DNA from: Anseongella sp036570465
GTDB taxonomy: Bacteria; Bacteroidota; Bacteroidia; Sphingobacteriales; Sphingobacteriaceae
Direction: 5' to 3'
Length of the DNA stretch: 16,025 bases
Assembly (NCBI GenBank): GCA_036570465.1
Contig: DATCYD010000187.1
Coordinates: 1 to 16,025 of the forward strand
Shown piece after piece: positions 7,556-15,816 of the stretch. Each line of letters opens with the position of its first letter. Within the stretch, counting starts at the first letter, position 1. Under the pieces are notes generated by a model that had not been told where the DNA came from, searched no databases, and worked only from the letters and a program-made list of their open reading frames with translations. The translations under genes and the position numbers were made by a program.

Positions 7556-9034
7556 ATGTCGCCATTTTTTATCATCACTTGTATTGTCGCCTATTTTGGA
7601 CTTTTGCTGCTCATTGCCTGGATAACCGGCAGAAACGCAGACAACGATGCATATTTTTTGGGAAACAAGGCTTCTCCCTGGATTGCGGTAGCATTCGGGA
7701 TGCTGGCTGATTCTCTCTCCGGGGTGACTTATATTTCGGTGCCCGGGGCTGTGGGGACGGCTCAGTTTTCCTACCTGCAATTGGTGATGGGTTATGTGTT
7801 CGGCTATTTCATCATTGGGGCGGTCTTGCTTCCGCTATATTACAAGATGAACCTGACTTCAATTTACAGTTATTTGCAGTCCCGTTTCGGCGCCTGGTCT
7901 CAGAAAACCGGAGCTTTCTTCTTTTTGTTGTCCCGGACCCTGGGAGCGGCTGCCCGGCTTTATCTGACCGCCAGTGTCATTCAGTTGTTTGTATTTGATG
8001 CGCTGGGTGTACCGTTTTGGCTGGCGGTGACCATTATCATTGCCCTGATGCTTGCTTACACCTATAAGGGTGGGATCAAAACCCTTGTCTGGACCGATAC
8101 CTTGCAGTCGGGTTTTCTGCTGCTGGCCGTGGTACTGTCAATTGTGGCTATCAGCCAGGAACTGAATCTTGGTTTTTTCGACCTGATTGGCACCGTGGCG
8201 GATAGTACATACTCGAAAACTTTTTTCTGGGACCCCAAACCCACCTCCTTCTTTTTCAAACAATTTCTGGCCGGGGTATTCATTGCCGTGGCTATGACCG
8301 GGCTGGATCAGAATATGATGCAAAAAAGCCTGAGTTGCAAACGCCTCTGGGATGCGCAAAAGAATATTTATACCTATAGCCTGGTGATGTTCATTGTGAA
8401 TTTATTTTTCTTGTGCCTGGGTGTGCTTCTGTACGTATATGCCAACAAGATGGGGATCGCAATTCCTGAAACCAGCGATAACCTCTTTCCCACCCTGGCA
8501 CTGGAACATCTGGGTATTTTCGCCGGGCTGATATTTATTGTAGGCCTGACGGCGGCAACCTTTTCCAGCGCTGACTCTGTGTTAACTACGTTAACCACGT
8601 CCTTTTATATTGATTTCATGAACATGCAAGCAAGGACGGATTATACCACTGCGCAGAAGATCAGGATCCGAAAGCGGATACACCTGGCCTTTGCCGTGGT
8701 GTTGTTACTGGTGATCCTTGTCTTCCGGGCGCTGAATGACGACGCTATCATCAATACCGTCCTGATCCTGGCTGGTTATACCTACGGGCCGCTTTTGGGA
8801 CTGTTTGCCTTCGGCATCTTTGCAAAACGAAAGGTCATTGATAAGTTTGTCCCGGCGATCTGTATCTTTGCGCCTTTATTATGTTTTTTCCTGCACAGAA
8901 ATTCGGGAGAATGGCTGAACGGGTATGAGATTGGCAATGAACTGATCCTGCTGAACGGGATGCTGACATACCTGGGATTGCTGTCAATCTCCAAACCGGC
9001 GGGAGAACGTATTCCAAATGCGCAAGCGTCATGA
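7556..9034 (+). CDS. Sodium/solute symporter (SSS family)
   Basis: 492 residues, hydrophobic throughout, with about 13 predicted membrane helices: an inner-membrane Na+-driven importer. SSS features seen are the N-terminal GRNADNDAYFLGNK segment after the first helix, GGIKTLVWTDTLQ (172-184), a classic family signature, GLDQNMMQKSLSCKR (249-263), and the helix TAATFSSADS (332-341), whose Ser337/Ser338 correspond to the Na+-site serines of this fold. The substrate (sugar, amino acid, nucleoside, carboxylate) cannot be read from sequence. It heads a tight plus-strand unit: its stop overlaps the start of the LOG-family gene as ATGA, and a secreted M14-like protein follows. The gene is divergent from recR. 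The start at 7556 is the only one that keeps the full first helix. Confidence 0.95.
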   Translation: MSPFFIITCIVAYFGLLLLIAWITGRNADNDAYFLGNKASPWIAVAFGMLADSLSGVTYISVPGAVGTAQFSYLQLVMGYVFGYFIIGAVLLPLYYKMNLTSIYSYLQSRFGAWSQKTGAFFFLLSRTLGAAARLYLTASVIQLFVFDALGVPFWLAVTIIIALMLAYTYKGGIKTLVWTDTLQSGFLLLAVVLSIVAISQELNLGFFDLIGTVADSTYSKTFFWDPKPTSFFFKQFLAGVFIAVAMTGLDQNMMQKSLSCKRLWDAQKNIYTYSLVMFIVNLFFLCLGVLLYVYANKMGIAIPETSDNLFPTLALEHLGIFAGLIFIVGLTAATFSSADSVLTTLTTSFYIDFMNMQARTDYTTAQKIRIRKRIHLAFAVVLLLVILVFRALNDDAIINTVLILAGYTYGPLLGLFAFGIFAKRKVIDKFVPAICIFAPLLCFFLHRNSGEWLNGYEIGNELILLNGMLTYLGLLSISKPAGERIPNAQAS

Positions 9035-9741
9035 ACAGTGAAGAAAAAATACGAAATGCCTTCAAAGGGCAAAAGGATTGGCAGAACATCAAAGTCAACG
9101 ACTCCTGGCAGATTTTCAAGATGATGTCTGAGTTTGTGAACGGGTTTGAAAAAATGGCGCGAATAGGACCTTGTGTTTCCATTTTCGGATCGGCACGTAC
9201 ACAACCGGGACACCCCTATTATGAAGTGGCTACCGAGATTGCCAGCGAATTGACCCGGCGTGGTTTCGGGATCATTAGCGGTGGCGGACCCGGCATCATG
9301 GAAGCAGCCAATAAAGGAGCTCAGGCCAGCGGCGGAAAATCAGTGGGACTTAACATTGACCTGCCTCACGAACAGGACGCCAACCCCTATATCGATAAGG
9401 ACAAGTTGATGAACTTTGATTATTTCTTTGTCCGAAAAGTGATGTTTGTCAAGTATTCACAAGGGTTTATCGTCCTGCCGGGTGGTTTTGGTACCATGGA
9501 TGAATTATTCGAGGCCATTACCCTGATCCAAACGAGTAAGATTGCTGAGTTCCCTATTATCCTGGTGGGAAAATCATTCTGGGGTGGCCTGATTGACTGG
9601 ATCCGCAGCGAGGTGCTGGAACGGGAGAACAATATATCGGCCGAAGACCTGAATTTGTTCCGCCTGGTAGATACCGCCGATGAAGCAGTCACGCACGTGG
9701 TACGCTTCTATGAGAAATATGTGTTGAAACCCAACTTCTGA
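9031..9741 (+). CDS. LOG-family protein (TIGR00730; nucleoside 5'-monophosphate phosphoribohydrolase-like)
   Basis: 236 residues, cytoplasmic Rossmann-type protein of the LOG ('lysine decarboxylase-like') family. Motifs: GSARTQPG (53-60), SGGGPGIMEAAN (83-94), Arg135-Lys136 and the defining PGGFGTMDE (150-158). Characterised members cleave the N-glycosidic bond of nucleoside 5'-monophosphates (cytokinin ribotides, or AMP/IMP/GMP) to base plus ribose 5-phosphate; older 'lysine decarboxylase' annotations are wrong. The substrate here is unknown. The N-terminal 45 residues are polar and helical, somewhat longer than in minimal LOG proteins. The start overlaps the symporter stop by 4 nt (ATGA), and only 3 bp separate its stop from the next gene, so all three are probably translated from one message. 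A link between base salvage and import by the symporter is a guess from context. Confidence 0.93.
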   Translation: MNSEEKIRNAFKGQKDWQNIKVNDSWQIFKMMSEFVNGFEKMARIGPCVSIFGSARTQPGHPYYEVATEIASELTRRGFGIISGGGPGIMEAANKGAQASGGKSVGLNIDLPHEQDANPYIDKDKLMNFDYFFVRKVMFVKYSQGFIVLPGGFGTMDELFEAITLIQTSKIAEFPIILVGKSFWGGLIDWIRSEVLERENNISAEDLNLFRLVDTADEAVTHVVRFYEKYVLKPNF

Positions 9742-9744
9742 GGT

Positions 9745-10536
9745 ATGCGAGCTATATTTACATTGCTTCTGCTGACAAATGTATTGATTTTGCCCGCCGC
9801 GGGACAGCAAACCTGCTCGATGCAGATCGGAGATGCTACCGTCCTGCTTGTGACTCACCGTGAAGAAGGCGCTCCTGTTCATTTTCTGAACCTGCACGAT
9901 GACGAGAATACCTCGGTAACAGCAGCCCTGGAAGTGATGAAAGAAAACGGGGGGCGACTTGTGGAGCTGAAACACAGCGGGGAACGTCTGATTACGTTTC
10001 ATTCGGGCGGGCGGGAATACCAGTTCGACCCCAACCGAATGTTTACCCCTAAAGGACGAAAAGCCACCCTGAAGCGTTACAGTGTAACAGCAGTCGCCGT
10101 TGAAAAAGATCTGCGGGATTTTGCCGACAGTGTCCTGAAAATGTACCTGATTGATTCAGTATCTTGCATTGTCACCTTGCATAACAACACGGAGAATAAT
10201 TTCTCTGCCAAGTCATATCTGCCTGGGGCAATCTATGACAAAGATGCGCGAAAAGTACATATTGAACCGGGTATGGATGCCGACGATTTCATCGTGGTAA
10301 CCAAGGGAAGATTCTACAGGTTTTATAAAAAAAGGGGGATCAATGTTGTCCTGCAAAGCAAAAGGCCCACTGACGATGGTTCGTTATCGGTGTATGCCGA
10401 ACAGCAAAAAATCCCTTATATCAATATCGAAGCTCAGGAAGGTCACCTGGAACAACAAAAACAAATGATTTCTCTTACCTGTAAGTTATTGGAACGCCCT
10501 TCAGGGTTTTCCCTGTTCAGAAACTTATTTCGGTAG
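9745..10536 (+). CDS. Secreted protein, candidate divergent M14-like zinc carboxypeptidase/deacylase
   Basis: 263 residues. An N-terminal signal peptide (MRAIFTLLLLTNVLILPAAG, 1-20) predicts export, probably to the periplasm. I do not recognise a named family, but residues fall in the order expected of M14 metallopeptidases: HDDE (His51, Glu54) after a beta-strand FLNL as an HxxE zinc pair; DPNR (Asn97-Arg98), like the substrate-binding Asn-Arg pair; LHNN (His146), as third zinc ligand; and a Glu (229, or 232) near the C-terminus in YINIEAQEGH, as catalytic base. No domain beyond this core is visible. It is the last gene of the symporter-LOG unit, 3 bp after the LOG stop, and ends 9 bp from the convergent dipeptidase gene. 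The M14 reading is inference; an uncharacterised exported Bacteroidota protein is the safe description. Confidence 0.7.
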   Translation: MRAIFTLLLLTNVLILPAAGQQTCSMQIGDATVLLVTHREEGAPVHFLNLHDDENTSVTAALEVMKENGGRLVELKHSGERLITFHSGGREYQFDPNRMFTPKGRKATLKRYSVTAVAVEKDLRDFADSVLKMYLIDSVSCIVTLHNNTENNFSAKSYLPGAIYDKDARKVHIEPGMDADDFIVVTKGRFYRFYKKRGINVVLQSKRPTDDGSLSVYAEQQKIPYINIEAQEGHLEQQKQMISLTCKLLERPSGFSLFRNLFR

Positions 10537-10545
10537 CGCCTGCTC

Positions 10546-11799
10546 TCAACGAGCGTTGGCTTTGAAAACGCGGAGAAAATTTTCTCCAAGAATCTTGCGG
10601 ACCGCCTCGTCCGGATAGCCCCTTTCTTTCAGTGCCATGGTAATCGCCGGATACCCCGAAACATCGTCCAGCTCTTTTGGAAGAGAACCGACACCATCAA
10701 AATCTGAGCCCAATCCCACATGATCCACGCCGGCCAGGCGAACCAGGTAATCAATATGATCGATCAAGATCGATAGCGGCGGACGCAATGCTTTAGCTTC
10801 TTCCGGGTGGCTTTGCAACAGACGGTTGCCAATGGCCAGGGCGGAAGCAAGGGTCCGGCCCAGCGAATCGGCTTCAACGGGATATTTCTCTGCCAGCGCT
10901 TTTACCTTTCGCTGATAATTCGGGTCTAAGTATGCCGAATAAAAGTTGACACAAATTACCCCGTCATTATCGGCAACAGCCTTGATTTGTTCGTCTTTCA
11001 GGTTTCTGTAATGGGGGCAGATCGCATATACAGAGCTATGAGAGAGGATGACCGGCTTGGTGACTACTTCCATGGCATCCCAGAAAGTGGAATCGCCGGT
11101 ATGCGACAAGTCCACCATCATCCCCAGTTCATTCATGCGTCTGATCACACTGCGGCCAAATTCGTTAAGTCCTTTTCCGTTTGGCAATCTGGCCGGATGA
11201 AGCACCTCATCCTGTGCGGAACTTGCCCACGAAATGCTGTTGTTCCAGGTGAGGGTCAGGTAACGCGCTCCCCGTGCGTACAGACTATCCAGGCAAGCCA
11301 GGTTTTCTTCGATCATGTGTCCCCCTTCAACTCCAATGATCGCCGCCAGCTTTTTCTGTTCCACGACCCGCTGAAGTTCTGCGTAACCGGTAACCAGCTG
11401 CATGCGATTGCTATTTCGTGCTATCGTCTCTTCCAGAACGTCAATTTGCGCATTAGCAACACTAAAACCACCTTCGTTGGTGTATTTATCACCACAAAAG
11501 ACCGAAAACACCTGCACATCCACGCCTCCCAGGGCAAAGCGGTCCAGGTCAGAGTGCGTTCTGCCACGCAGATCATCTTCCAGGCGAAGCCCCCGCATCA
11601 GGGCATTGGAAAGAACATCATTATGTCCATCGGCCAGGATGGCCTCCTCATGCAGCTCCTGAGGGGTGGTATCGGTTACAACCGGATGGTGCAGACCGGT
11701 GGGTAACCTTGTCTTGGAAGGCCATGGCAAGGTCCCCGAAAACAAAAATGCCGCTGCACATAGTGTCAGCACCCAAACCATCAGCGAAGTTATGCGCAT
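10546..11799 (-). CDS. Exported membrane dipeptidase (peptidase family M19)
   Basis: 417 residues. It hydrolyses dipeptides with a di-zinc TIM-barrel site; family members accept D-residues at the C-terminal position. Metal and active-site motifs are all present in order: DGHND (His59, Asp61), VEGG (bridging Glu158), DLSH (His233), SHSS (His254) and GSDFDG (364-369). An N-terminal hydrophobic segment (about 6-21) after few charges acts as a signal peptide or anchor. Cys14 lies inside it but has Leu at -1, so it is not a good lipobox. It is second in a two-gene unit: its ATG lies 2 bp after the stop of the exported GH109 gene. It is convergent with the M14-like gene. A periplasmic or outer-surface role in cutting dipeptides from peptidoglycan or imported glycopeptides is plausible but unproven. 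Confidence 0.95.
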   Translation of the reverse strand: MRITSLMVWVLTLCAAAFLFSGTLPWPSKTRLPTGLHHPVVTDTTPQELHEEAILADGHNDVLSNALMRGLRLEDDLRGRTHSDLDRFALGGVDVQVFSVFCGDKYTNEGGFSVANAQIDVLEETIARNSNRMQLVTGYAELQRVVEQKKLAAIIGVEGGHMIEENLACLDSLYARGARYLTLTWNNSISWASSAQDEVLHPARLPNGKGLNEFGRSVIRRMNELGMMVDLSHTGDSTFWDAMEVVTKPVILSHSSVYAICPHYRNLKDEQIKAVADNDGVICVNFYSAYLDPNYQRKVKALAEKYPVEADSLGRTLASALAIGNRLLQSHPEEAKALRPPLSILIDHIDYLVRLAGVDHVGLGSDFDGVGSLPKELDDVSGYPAITMALKERGYPDEAVRKILGENFLRVFKANAR

Positions 11800-11801
11800 G
11801 A

Positions 11802-13244
11802 TTAGGCTTTTACACCGGTAGTGCCTCCCCCTTCAAGAGACAGGGATACCGGTTTGTTGGTTTTCCAGGATCCTGCGGTAAAATCAGGTACATCAATGGA
11901 GGTAGAACGATTGGCCACTGACCATTCGCTCAGCGGGGCAATGGCACTCCAGAGCGCCCCGTCATATACATCCTGATCGAGCGGCAAACCATTCCGCAGG
12001 CAGTCAATCAACCGCCAGTCCATCATAAAGTCCATGCCACCGTGTCCGCCTACCTTTTTAGCCATTTCTCCGATCCTGGTTACAATTTCCGGTGTATATT
12101 GTTCTTCCAGTTTCTTAAATTCTTCTTCCGAAACCCAGCTGTGCCCATTTGCTATTTTGGCAGGATCCGGCCATTTCCGGGCAATCCCTTTGGTTCCGCT
12201 CACCAGATGGATCCTGGAATACGGCCGGGGCGAACTCACGTCGTGCTGGATCATGATGCTGCGCCCGTTCTTTGTCCGGACCGAAGTCGTATTGATATTC
12301 CCCCTGAAGCGCTTGTTTGCATAACTGGCAAAGAAATCATCTTCCTGAGCCAGTTCCCGGGCCTTAGCCGCCATATGAAAATCTGCGCTTGAGAGCGATA
12401 CCAGGTAGTCCATCTGATCGCCGCGATTGATATTCATCACCTGACATACCGGCCCCAGGCCATGGGTAGGATACAGATTGCCGTCCCGGAAGTTTTCCTT
12501 GAGCCGCCACATATTGTAATAGCCTTCCTTATTGAAGTTTAACCCGAGCAGATTATGGAGATAGGCACCCTCTCCATGGATAATTTCACCGAAATATCCC
12601 TGGCGGGCCATGTTCAGTGTCAGCAATTCAAAGAAATCATAACAGCAGTTCTCCAGCATCATGCAATGCTTGCGGGTCTTTTCAGATGTTTCCACCAGCT
12701 GCCAGCAATCTTCCAGCGTGGTGGCAATGGGTACTTCGCTAACGGCATGCTTATCGTTTTCCATGGCATATACCGCCATGGGTACGTGCCAGTCCCATGG
12801 CGTACAAATATAGATCAGGTCAATATCATCCCGTTCGCATACCTCCTTCCAGGCAAAGGTGCTACCCGAATAGGTATCCGGCCGATGATCGCTGCCTTCC
12901 AGGGACTTCTTTATTTTTTCGACGCGATCAGGACGAATATCACACAGCGCTTTGATCTCTACTCCCTGGATATGACTCATCCTGTTAACAGCTCCGGGGC
13001 CTCGCTGGCCCAGACCAATAAATCCGATCCGTACAGTTTCTAATTTAGGAGCGGCGTAACCACTCATATTGAAACGCTGCTGCCTTTTACTCCGGGCAAT
13101 TTGTTCCTGAAGTGATCCGGCATTCCCGCTTCCGGACGTGTTTTGCCTGGTTCCGGCCAGTCCTAATTCGGGAAGCCCCGCCCCTACCAGGCCTGCGCCT
13201 GCGAGCCCGCTCCATTTCAAAAATTCTCTACGCTTGTTGTTCAT
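11802..13244 (-). CDS. Tat-exported GH109 glycosidase (alpha-N-acetylgalactosaminidase family, Gfo/Idh/MocA fold)
   Basis: 480 residues. A twin-arginine signal (NKRREFLKWSG, 3-13, then a Gly/Ala/Leu stretch to about 31) predicts folded export with bound cofactor. After a polar linker, a Rossmann motif IGFIGLGQRG (73-82) starts the NAD-binding domain. Many stretches match GH109, which uses NAD+ in a redox-assisted glycoside cleavage: TPWDWH (148-153), SEVP (169-172), NLYPTHGLGP (256-265), MNINRGD (270-276), HDVSSPRPYSR (334-344) and, near the C-terminus, GGHGGMDFMMDWR and LDQDVYDGALWS. Glu170 and His261 sit where GH109 active-site residues are described. Known members release terminal alpha-GalNAc (blood group A, mucin); some may have other specificities. 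It is first in an operon with the M19 dipeptidase. Confidence 0.92.
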   Translation of the reverse strand: MNNKRREFLKWSGLAGAGLVGAGLPELGLAGTRQNTSGSGNAGSLQEQIARSKRQQRFNMSGYAAPKLETVRIGFIGLGQRGPGAVNRMSHIQGVEIKALCDIRPDRVEKIKKSLEGSDHRPDTYSGSTFAWKEVCERDDIDLIYICTPWDWHVPMAVYAMENDKHAVSEVPIATTLEDCWQLVETSEKTRKHCMMLENCCYDFFELLTLNMARQGYFGEIIHGEGAYLHNLLGLNFNKEGYYNMWRLKENFRDGNLYPTHGLGPVCQVMNINRGDQMDYLVSLSSADFHMAAKARELAQEDDFFASYANKRFRGNINTTSVRTKNGRSIMIQHDVSSPRPYSRIHLVSGTKGIARKWPDPAKIANGHSWVSEEEFKKLEEQYTPEIVTRIGEMAKKVGGHGGMDFMMDWRLIDCLRNGLPLDQDVYDGALWSAIAPLSEWSVANRSTSIDVPDFTAGSWKTNKPVSLSLEGGGTTGVKA

Positions 13245-13261
13245 CGAAATTGGATTAAGTC

Positions 13262-13277
13262 AGTACGTCTTCGTACT
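13262..13277 (-). other. Stem-loop at the predicted 5' end of the GH109 mRNA
   Basis: A perfect 6-bp inverted repeat with a 4-nt loop, read on the minus strand as AGTACG-AAGA-CGTACT, lies 17 nt upstream of the GH109 start codon. Counting 7 nt from the -7 box of the adjacent promoter places the transcription start at the first base of this repeat, so the message would begin with a hairpin. It could stabilise the 5' end, or the repeat could be a protein-binding operator; neither can be told from sequence. It lacks a U-tract, so it is not a terminator. Confidence 0.45.
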
Positions 13278-13283
13278 ATTCCG

Positions 13284-13313
13284 CAAATTAAAAAAATCGG
13301 GTATCTTGTCAAA
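13284..13313 (-). promoter_or_regulatory. Bacteroidota-type promoter for the GH109-dipeptidase operon
   Basis: On the minus strand, TTTG (13310-13313) is followed after 18 nt, including a run of T, by TTAATTTG (13284-13291). The -33 box is perfect and the -7 box matches 5 of 6 fixed positions of TAnnTTTG. It sits in the 79-bp gap between pbpC and the GH109 gene, which lie on the same strand, so the GH109 operon need not depend on read-through from pbpC. The leader would be about 33 nt. Confidence 0.5.
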
Positions 13314-13323
13314 CATATCCTGA

Positions 13324-15816
13324 TTATTCCTTTTCCAATATTTCAAAATGGTTGATCAGCCGTTCTCCTTCCTCATCAACCAGGGTTACGGTATGGGTTC
13401 CCGCCGTTGGGGTCAGCGCCATTTCATGGGGTCCCGAGGTACTTCCAAGATATTCTCCGTCCAGATGCCAGTAAATGGTGGCGCCAGGACGGCGATGTGC
13501 CACGCTGAATACCGTTTCTCCACGATCTCCACCCAGCTCCACCGGTATATAGATGCGGGCGCCCGGGGAGGGATAGATAAAAGCCATACCACCGCCGTTG
13601 CCGGCGTGAGGAGCGCAGCCCTTCAAATAGGGAGGCAAAGGACGATAATCCTGATTCCTGGCCTTGTAATACCATTCCATGGCAGGCGGCAATACAAACC
13701 AGGAGGCATGTACCATTTCCGTTGGAAGCCGGCACGCTTCAGTAACCCGGTATTGCCGGGTGGCATCCAGGTGCACCAGCCGGTGATAAGGGCATGCCCC
13801 GGTACGCAGCCCTTCCATCGGAACATACAGGCTATCAACTTCCGGGCAATGAACAGAAGCCCGGTACCCGCTTTGGGGGCAAACCGGAATGCGGGCCATT
13901 TTATCGTATGGGACCTGGAACCAATCGGTGGCCGGCAGTCCTCTGAAAATATCGAACAACAATGGAGCGGCTGCTGTAATACCAGTTAGCCCGGCCCTGC
14001 CCTCCCCATCGGCATTTCCGGCCCATACCGCCACGACATAACGGGGTGTCAGCCCAATGGCCCAACCATCACGGAAACCAAAACTGGTGCCGGTTTTCCA
14101 GGCAACCTGCTGGGTGGAGGTAAACTGTTTCCAGAGCATCTCTTCGCCCGGACGCACCACTTCTTCCATGGCGCGAAATGCAAACCAAATACCCGCCGCA
14201 TCCAGCAATCCCCGGCTGGAAAGCCTGGGTTTTTCCAGCGCAGCAGCACCGGCAGAGTTAACGGCTTCCCTCAAATCTCCGGCCTCCCCATGATTCCCGC
14301 TTCCAGGAAGATCTTCATCGTCTGTCCATGCGCCGGCCAGATAGCGTGGAGGATGATAATCCAGGGGATTATAACGGCCGCTATAATCGTATTGATGGTT
14401 CAGCACCCTGGCCAGGCTGGCATAGATCCCGGCCAGGTCCCACATGCTCACCTCTCCTCCTCCCAGGATCAGCGACAATCCGTAGTGGCCCGCAGGCCGG
14501 TTCAGGGTAGTCATGCCCATTTTCCGGAGCAACGAATGAAATCGTTCATAACGGTATTCCTGAAGCATTTTTACCGCCGGAATATTCAGGGAACGGGAAA
14601 GCGCGCGGGCGGCAGGTACCGCACCACTGTATTCCAGATCAAAATTCTGAGGAGTAAAACCTGCAATCCGGGTTGGAATATCGGCCACCAGGGTATTGGG
14701 AAGCAGCATTCCTTCGGAAAGCATGGCTGCGTATAACAGGGGCTTGAGGGTGCTGCCAGGGCTTCTGGGGGCAGGGATCACATCTACATACGACTCTATT
14801 TCAGGGTCTTCCGGCGCAAACACATTTCCGACATAAGCCAGCACATTTCCGCTGTTCACCTCAAGCACCAGGGCGGCGGCGTTATTGATACCTCCGGCTT
14901 TTAACCGCTGATGATGCTGCGCCACCAGGCCGGTTACCCGATCCTGAAGAGATGCGTTGATGGTGGTCCGGGCTCTGGTACTGGTTTTTCCTTTACCTGC
15001 TTCCGCCCCGTCTTTTAATCCTTTGGGTGCTTTCTGCTGTTCCTTGTAAAAGCGAGCCAGCAAATGCGGGGCCCTCCTGGGAAGATCGAGCGGACTCCCC
15101 GGCAATGGTTCCAGCTTGGCAAGGCGGCTGGTCAGGGTGTCAATCATCCCTTCAGCCATCATGTCGTCCAGCAAACGATTCCGTTTAGCCTCCAGGATAC
15201 GGCTGTTCTTTCCGGGATAAACCAGGGAAGGACTATTGGGAAGAACAGCCAGGGCTGTTGCCTCTCCCCAGGACAACCGGGCGGGCGGACGACCGAAATA
15301 GCGCCAGGAAGCGGCCTCCAACCCTACCACATTCCCGCCAAAGGGTGCATTCCGGGCATATATAGCAAGAATTTCTTCTTTGCTATATTGCAATTCCAGC
15401 CGAAGCGCGAGCACCAATTCAATGCATTTTTGATATAGCGTACGGGGTTTTTTCCGCGCCAGGCGAATCACTTGCATGCTGATGGTACTGCCTCCGCTGA
15501 CAACGCCGCCGGCCAGCAGATTTTGCCGGAGTGCCCTGGCCATTGCTAGTGGATCGATGCCCGGATGACTGTAAAACCGTTTGTCTTCAAAGGTTATCAA
15601 GGCCTGGGTGAACTTTTCAGGGATGGCCGGACCCGCCGGAAACCGCCATTGCCCGTCAGCGGCAACCCTCGCCCCCAGCAACGCTCCTTCCCTGCTTTCG
15701 ATCAGATACGAAGTAGGCTCACGGAACAAAGGCTCAGGCAGGGAAAACCAGAAAAAGAGGAGCCCTGCCAAATAAACCCCTCCGCTCCATATCCATTCTT
15801 TCCGGACAGGCCTCAT
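13324..15816 (-). CDS. pbpC: Penicillin-binding protein 1C (bifunctional glycosyltransferase/transpeptidase-type)
   Basis: 830 residues with one N-terminal membrane anchor (about 10-27). The glycosyltransferase 51 domain has EDKRFYSHPG (catalytic Glu78) and GGSTISMQ (108-115). The transpeptidase domain has the active-site serine in STLK (Ser355-Lys358), SLN (409-411) and KTG (574-576). After that comes the Cys-containing PBP1C region with CPQSG (646-650) and CPYH (675-678), and a C-terminal BiPBP_C beta domain (about 742-826). Order and length match the PBP1C family, which polymerises peptidoglycan; its transpeptidase activity is weak in E. coli. Start: the frame is open to 15897, but ATG 15816 overlaps the stop of the upstream alpha-2-macroglobulin gene as ATGA and immediately precedes the basic stretch before the anchor, so the shorter form is preferred. 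Both active sites look intact. Confidence 0.95.
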   Translation of the reverse strand: MRPVRKEWIWSGGVYLAGLLFFWFSLPEPLFREPTSYLIESREGALLGARVAADGQWRFPAGPAIPEKFTQALITFEDKRFYSHPGIDPLAMARALRQNLLAGGVVSGGSTISMQVIRLARKKPRTLYQKCIELVLALRLELQYSKEEILAIYARNAPFGGNVVGLEAASWRYFGRPPARLSWGEATALAVLPNSPSLVYPGKNSRILEAKRNRLLDDMMAEGMIDTLTSRLAKLEPLPGSPLDLPRRAPHLLARFYKEQQKAPKGLKDGAEAGKGKTSTRARTTINASLQDRVTGLVAQHHQRLKAGGINNAAALVLEVNSGNVLAYVGNVFAPEDPEIESYVDVIPAPRSPGSTLKPLLYAAMLSEGMLLPNTLVADIPTRIAGFTPQNFDLEYSGAVPAARALSRSLNIPAVKMLQEYRYERFHSLLRKMGMTTLNRPAGHYGLSLILGGGEVSMWDLAGIYASLARVLNHQYDYSGRYNPLDYHPPRYLAGAWTDDEDLPGSGNHGEAGDLREAVNSAGAAALEKPRLSSRGLLDAAGIWFAFRAMEEVVRPGEEMLWKQFTSTQQVAWKTGTSFGFRDGWAIGLTPRYVVAVWAGNADGEGRAGLTGITAAAPLLFDIFRGLPATDWFQVPYDKMARIPVCPQSGYRASVHCPEVDSLYVPMEGLRTGACPYHRLVHLDATRQYRVTEACRLPTEMVHASWFVLPPAMEWYYKARNQDYRPLPPYLKGCAPHAGNGGGMAFIYPSPGARIYIPVELGGDRGETVFSVAHRRPGATIYWHLDGEYLGSTSGPHEMALTPTAGTHTVTLVDEEGERLINHFEILEKE

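Noticed and set aside
10572..10587. 16-nt perfect palindrome GGAGAAAATTTTCTCC near the end of the M19 gene, close to the convergent junction, considered as a terminator or protein site.
   Set aside because: It encodes the conserved GENFLR segment of the dipeptidase, has no loop for a good hairpin and no U-tract; coding constraint explains it.
10987..11706. 239-codon plus-strand open frame opposite the M19 dipeptidase gene.
   Set aside because: Antisense shadow of a gene with complete M19 motifs; the translation shows no recognisable domain.
13348..13989. 213-codon plus-strand open frame opposite the 3' part of pbpC.
   Set aside because: Antisense shadow in GC-rich coding sequence; pbpC on the other strand has full family motifs.
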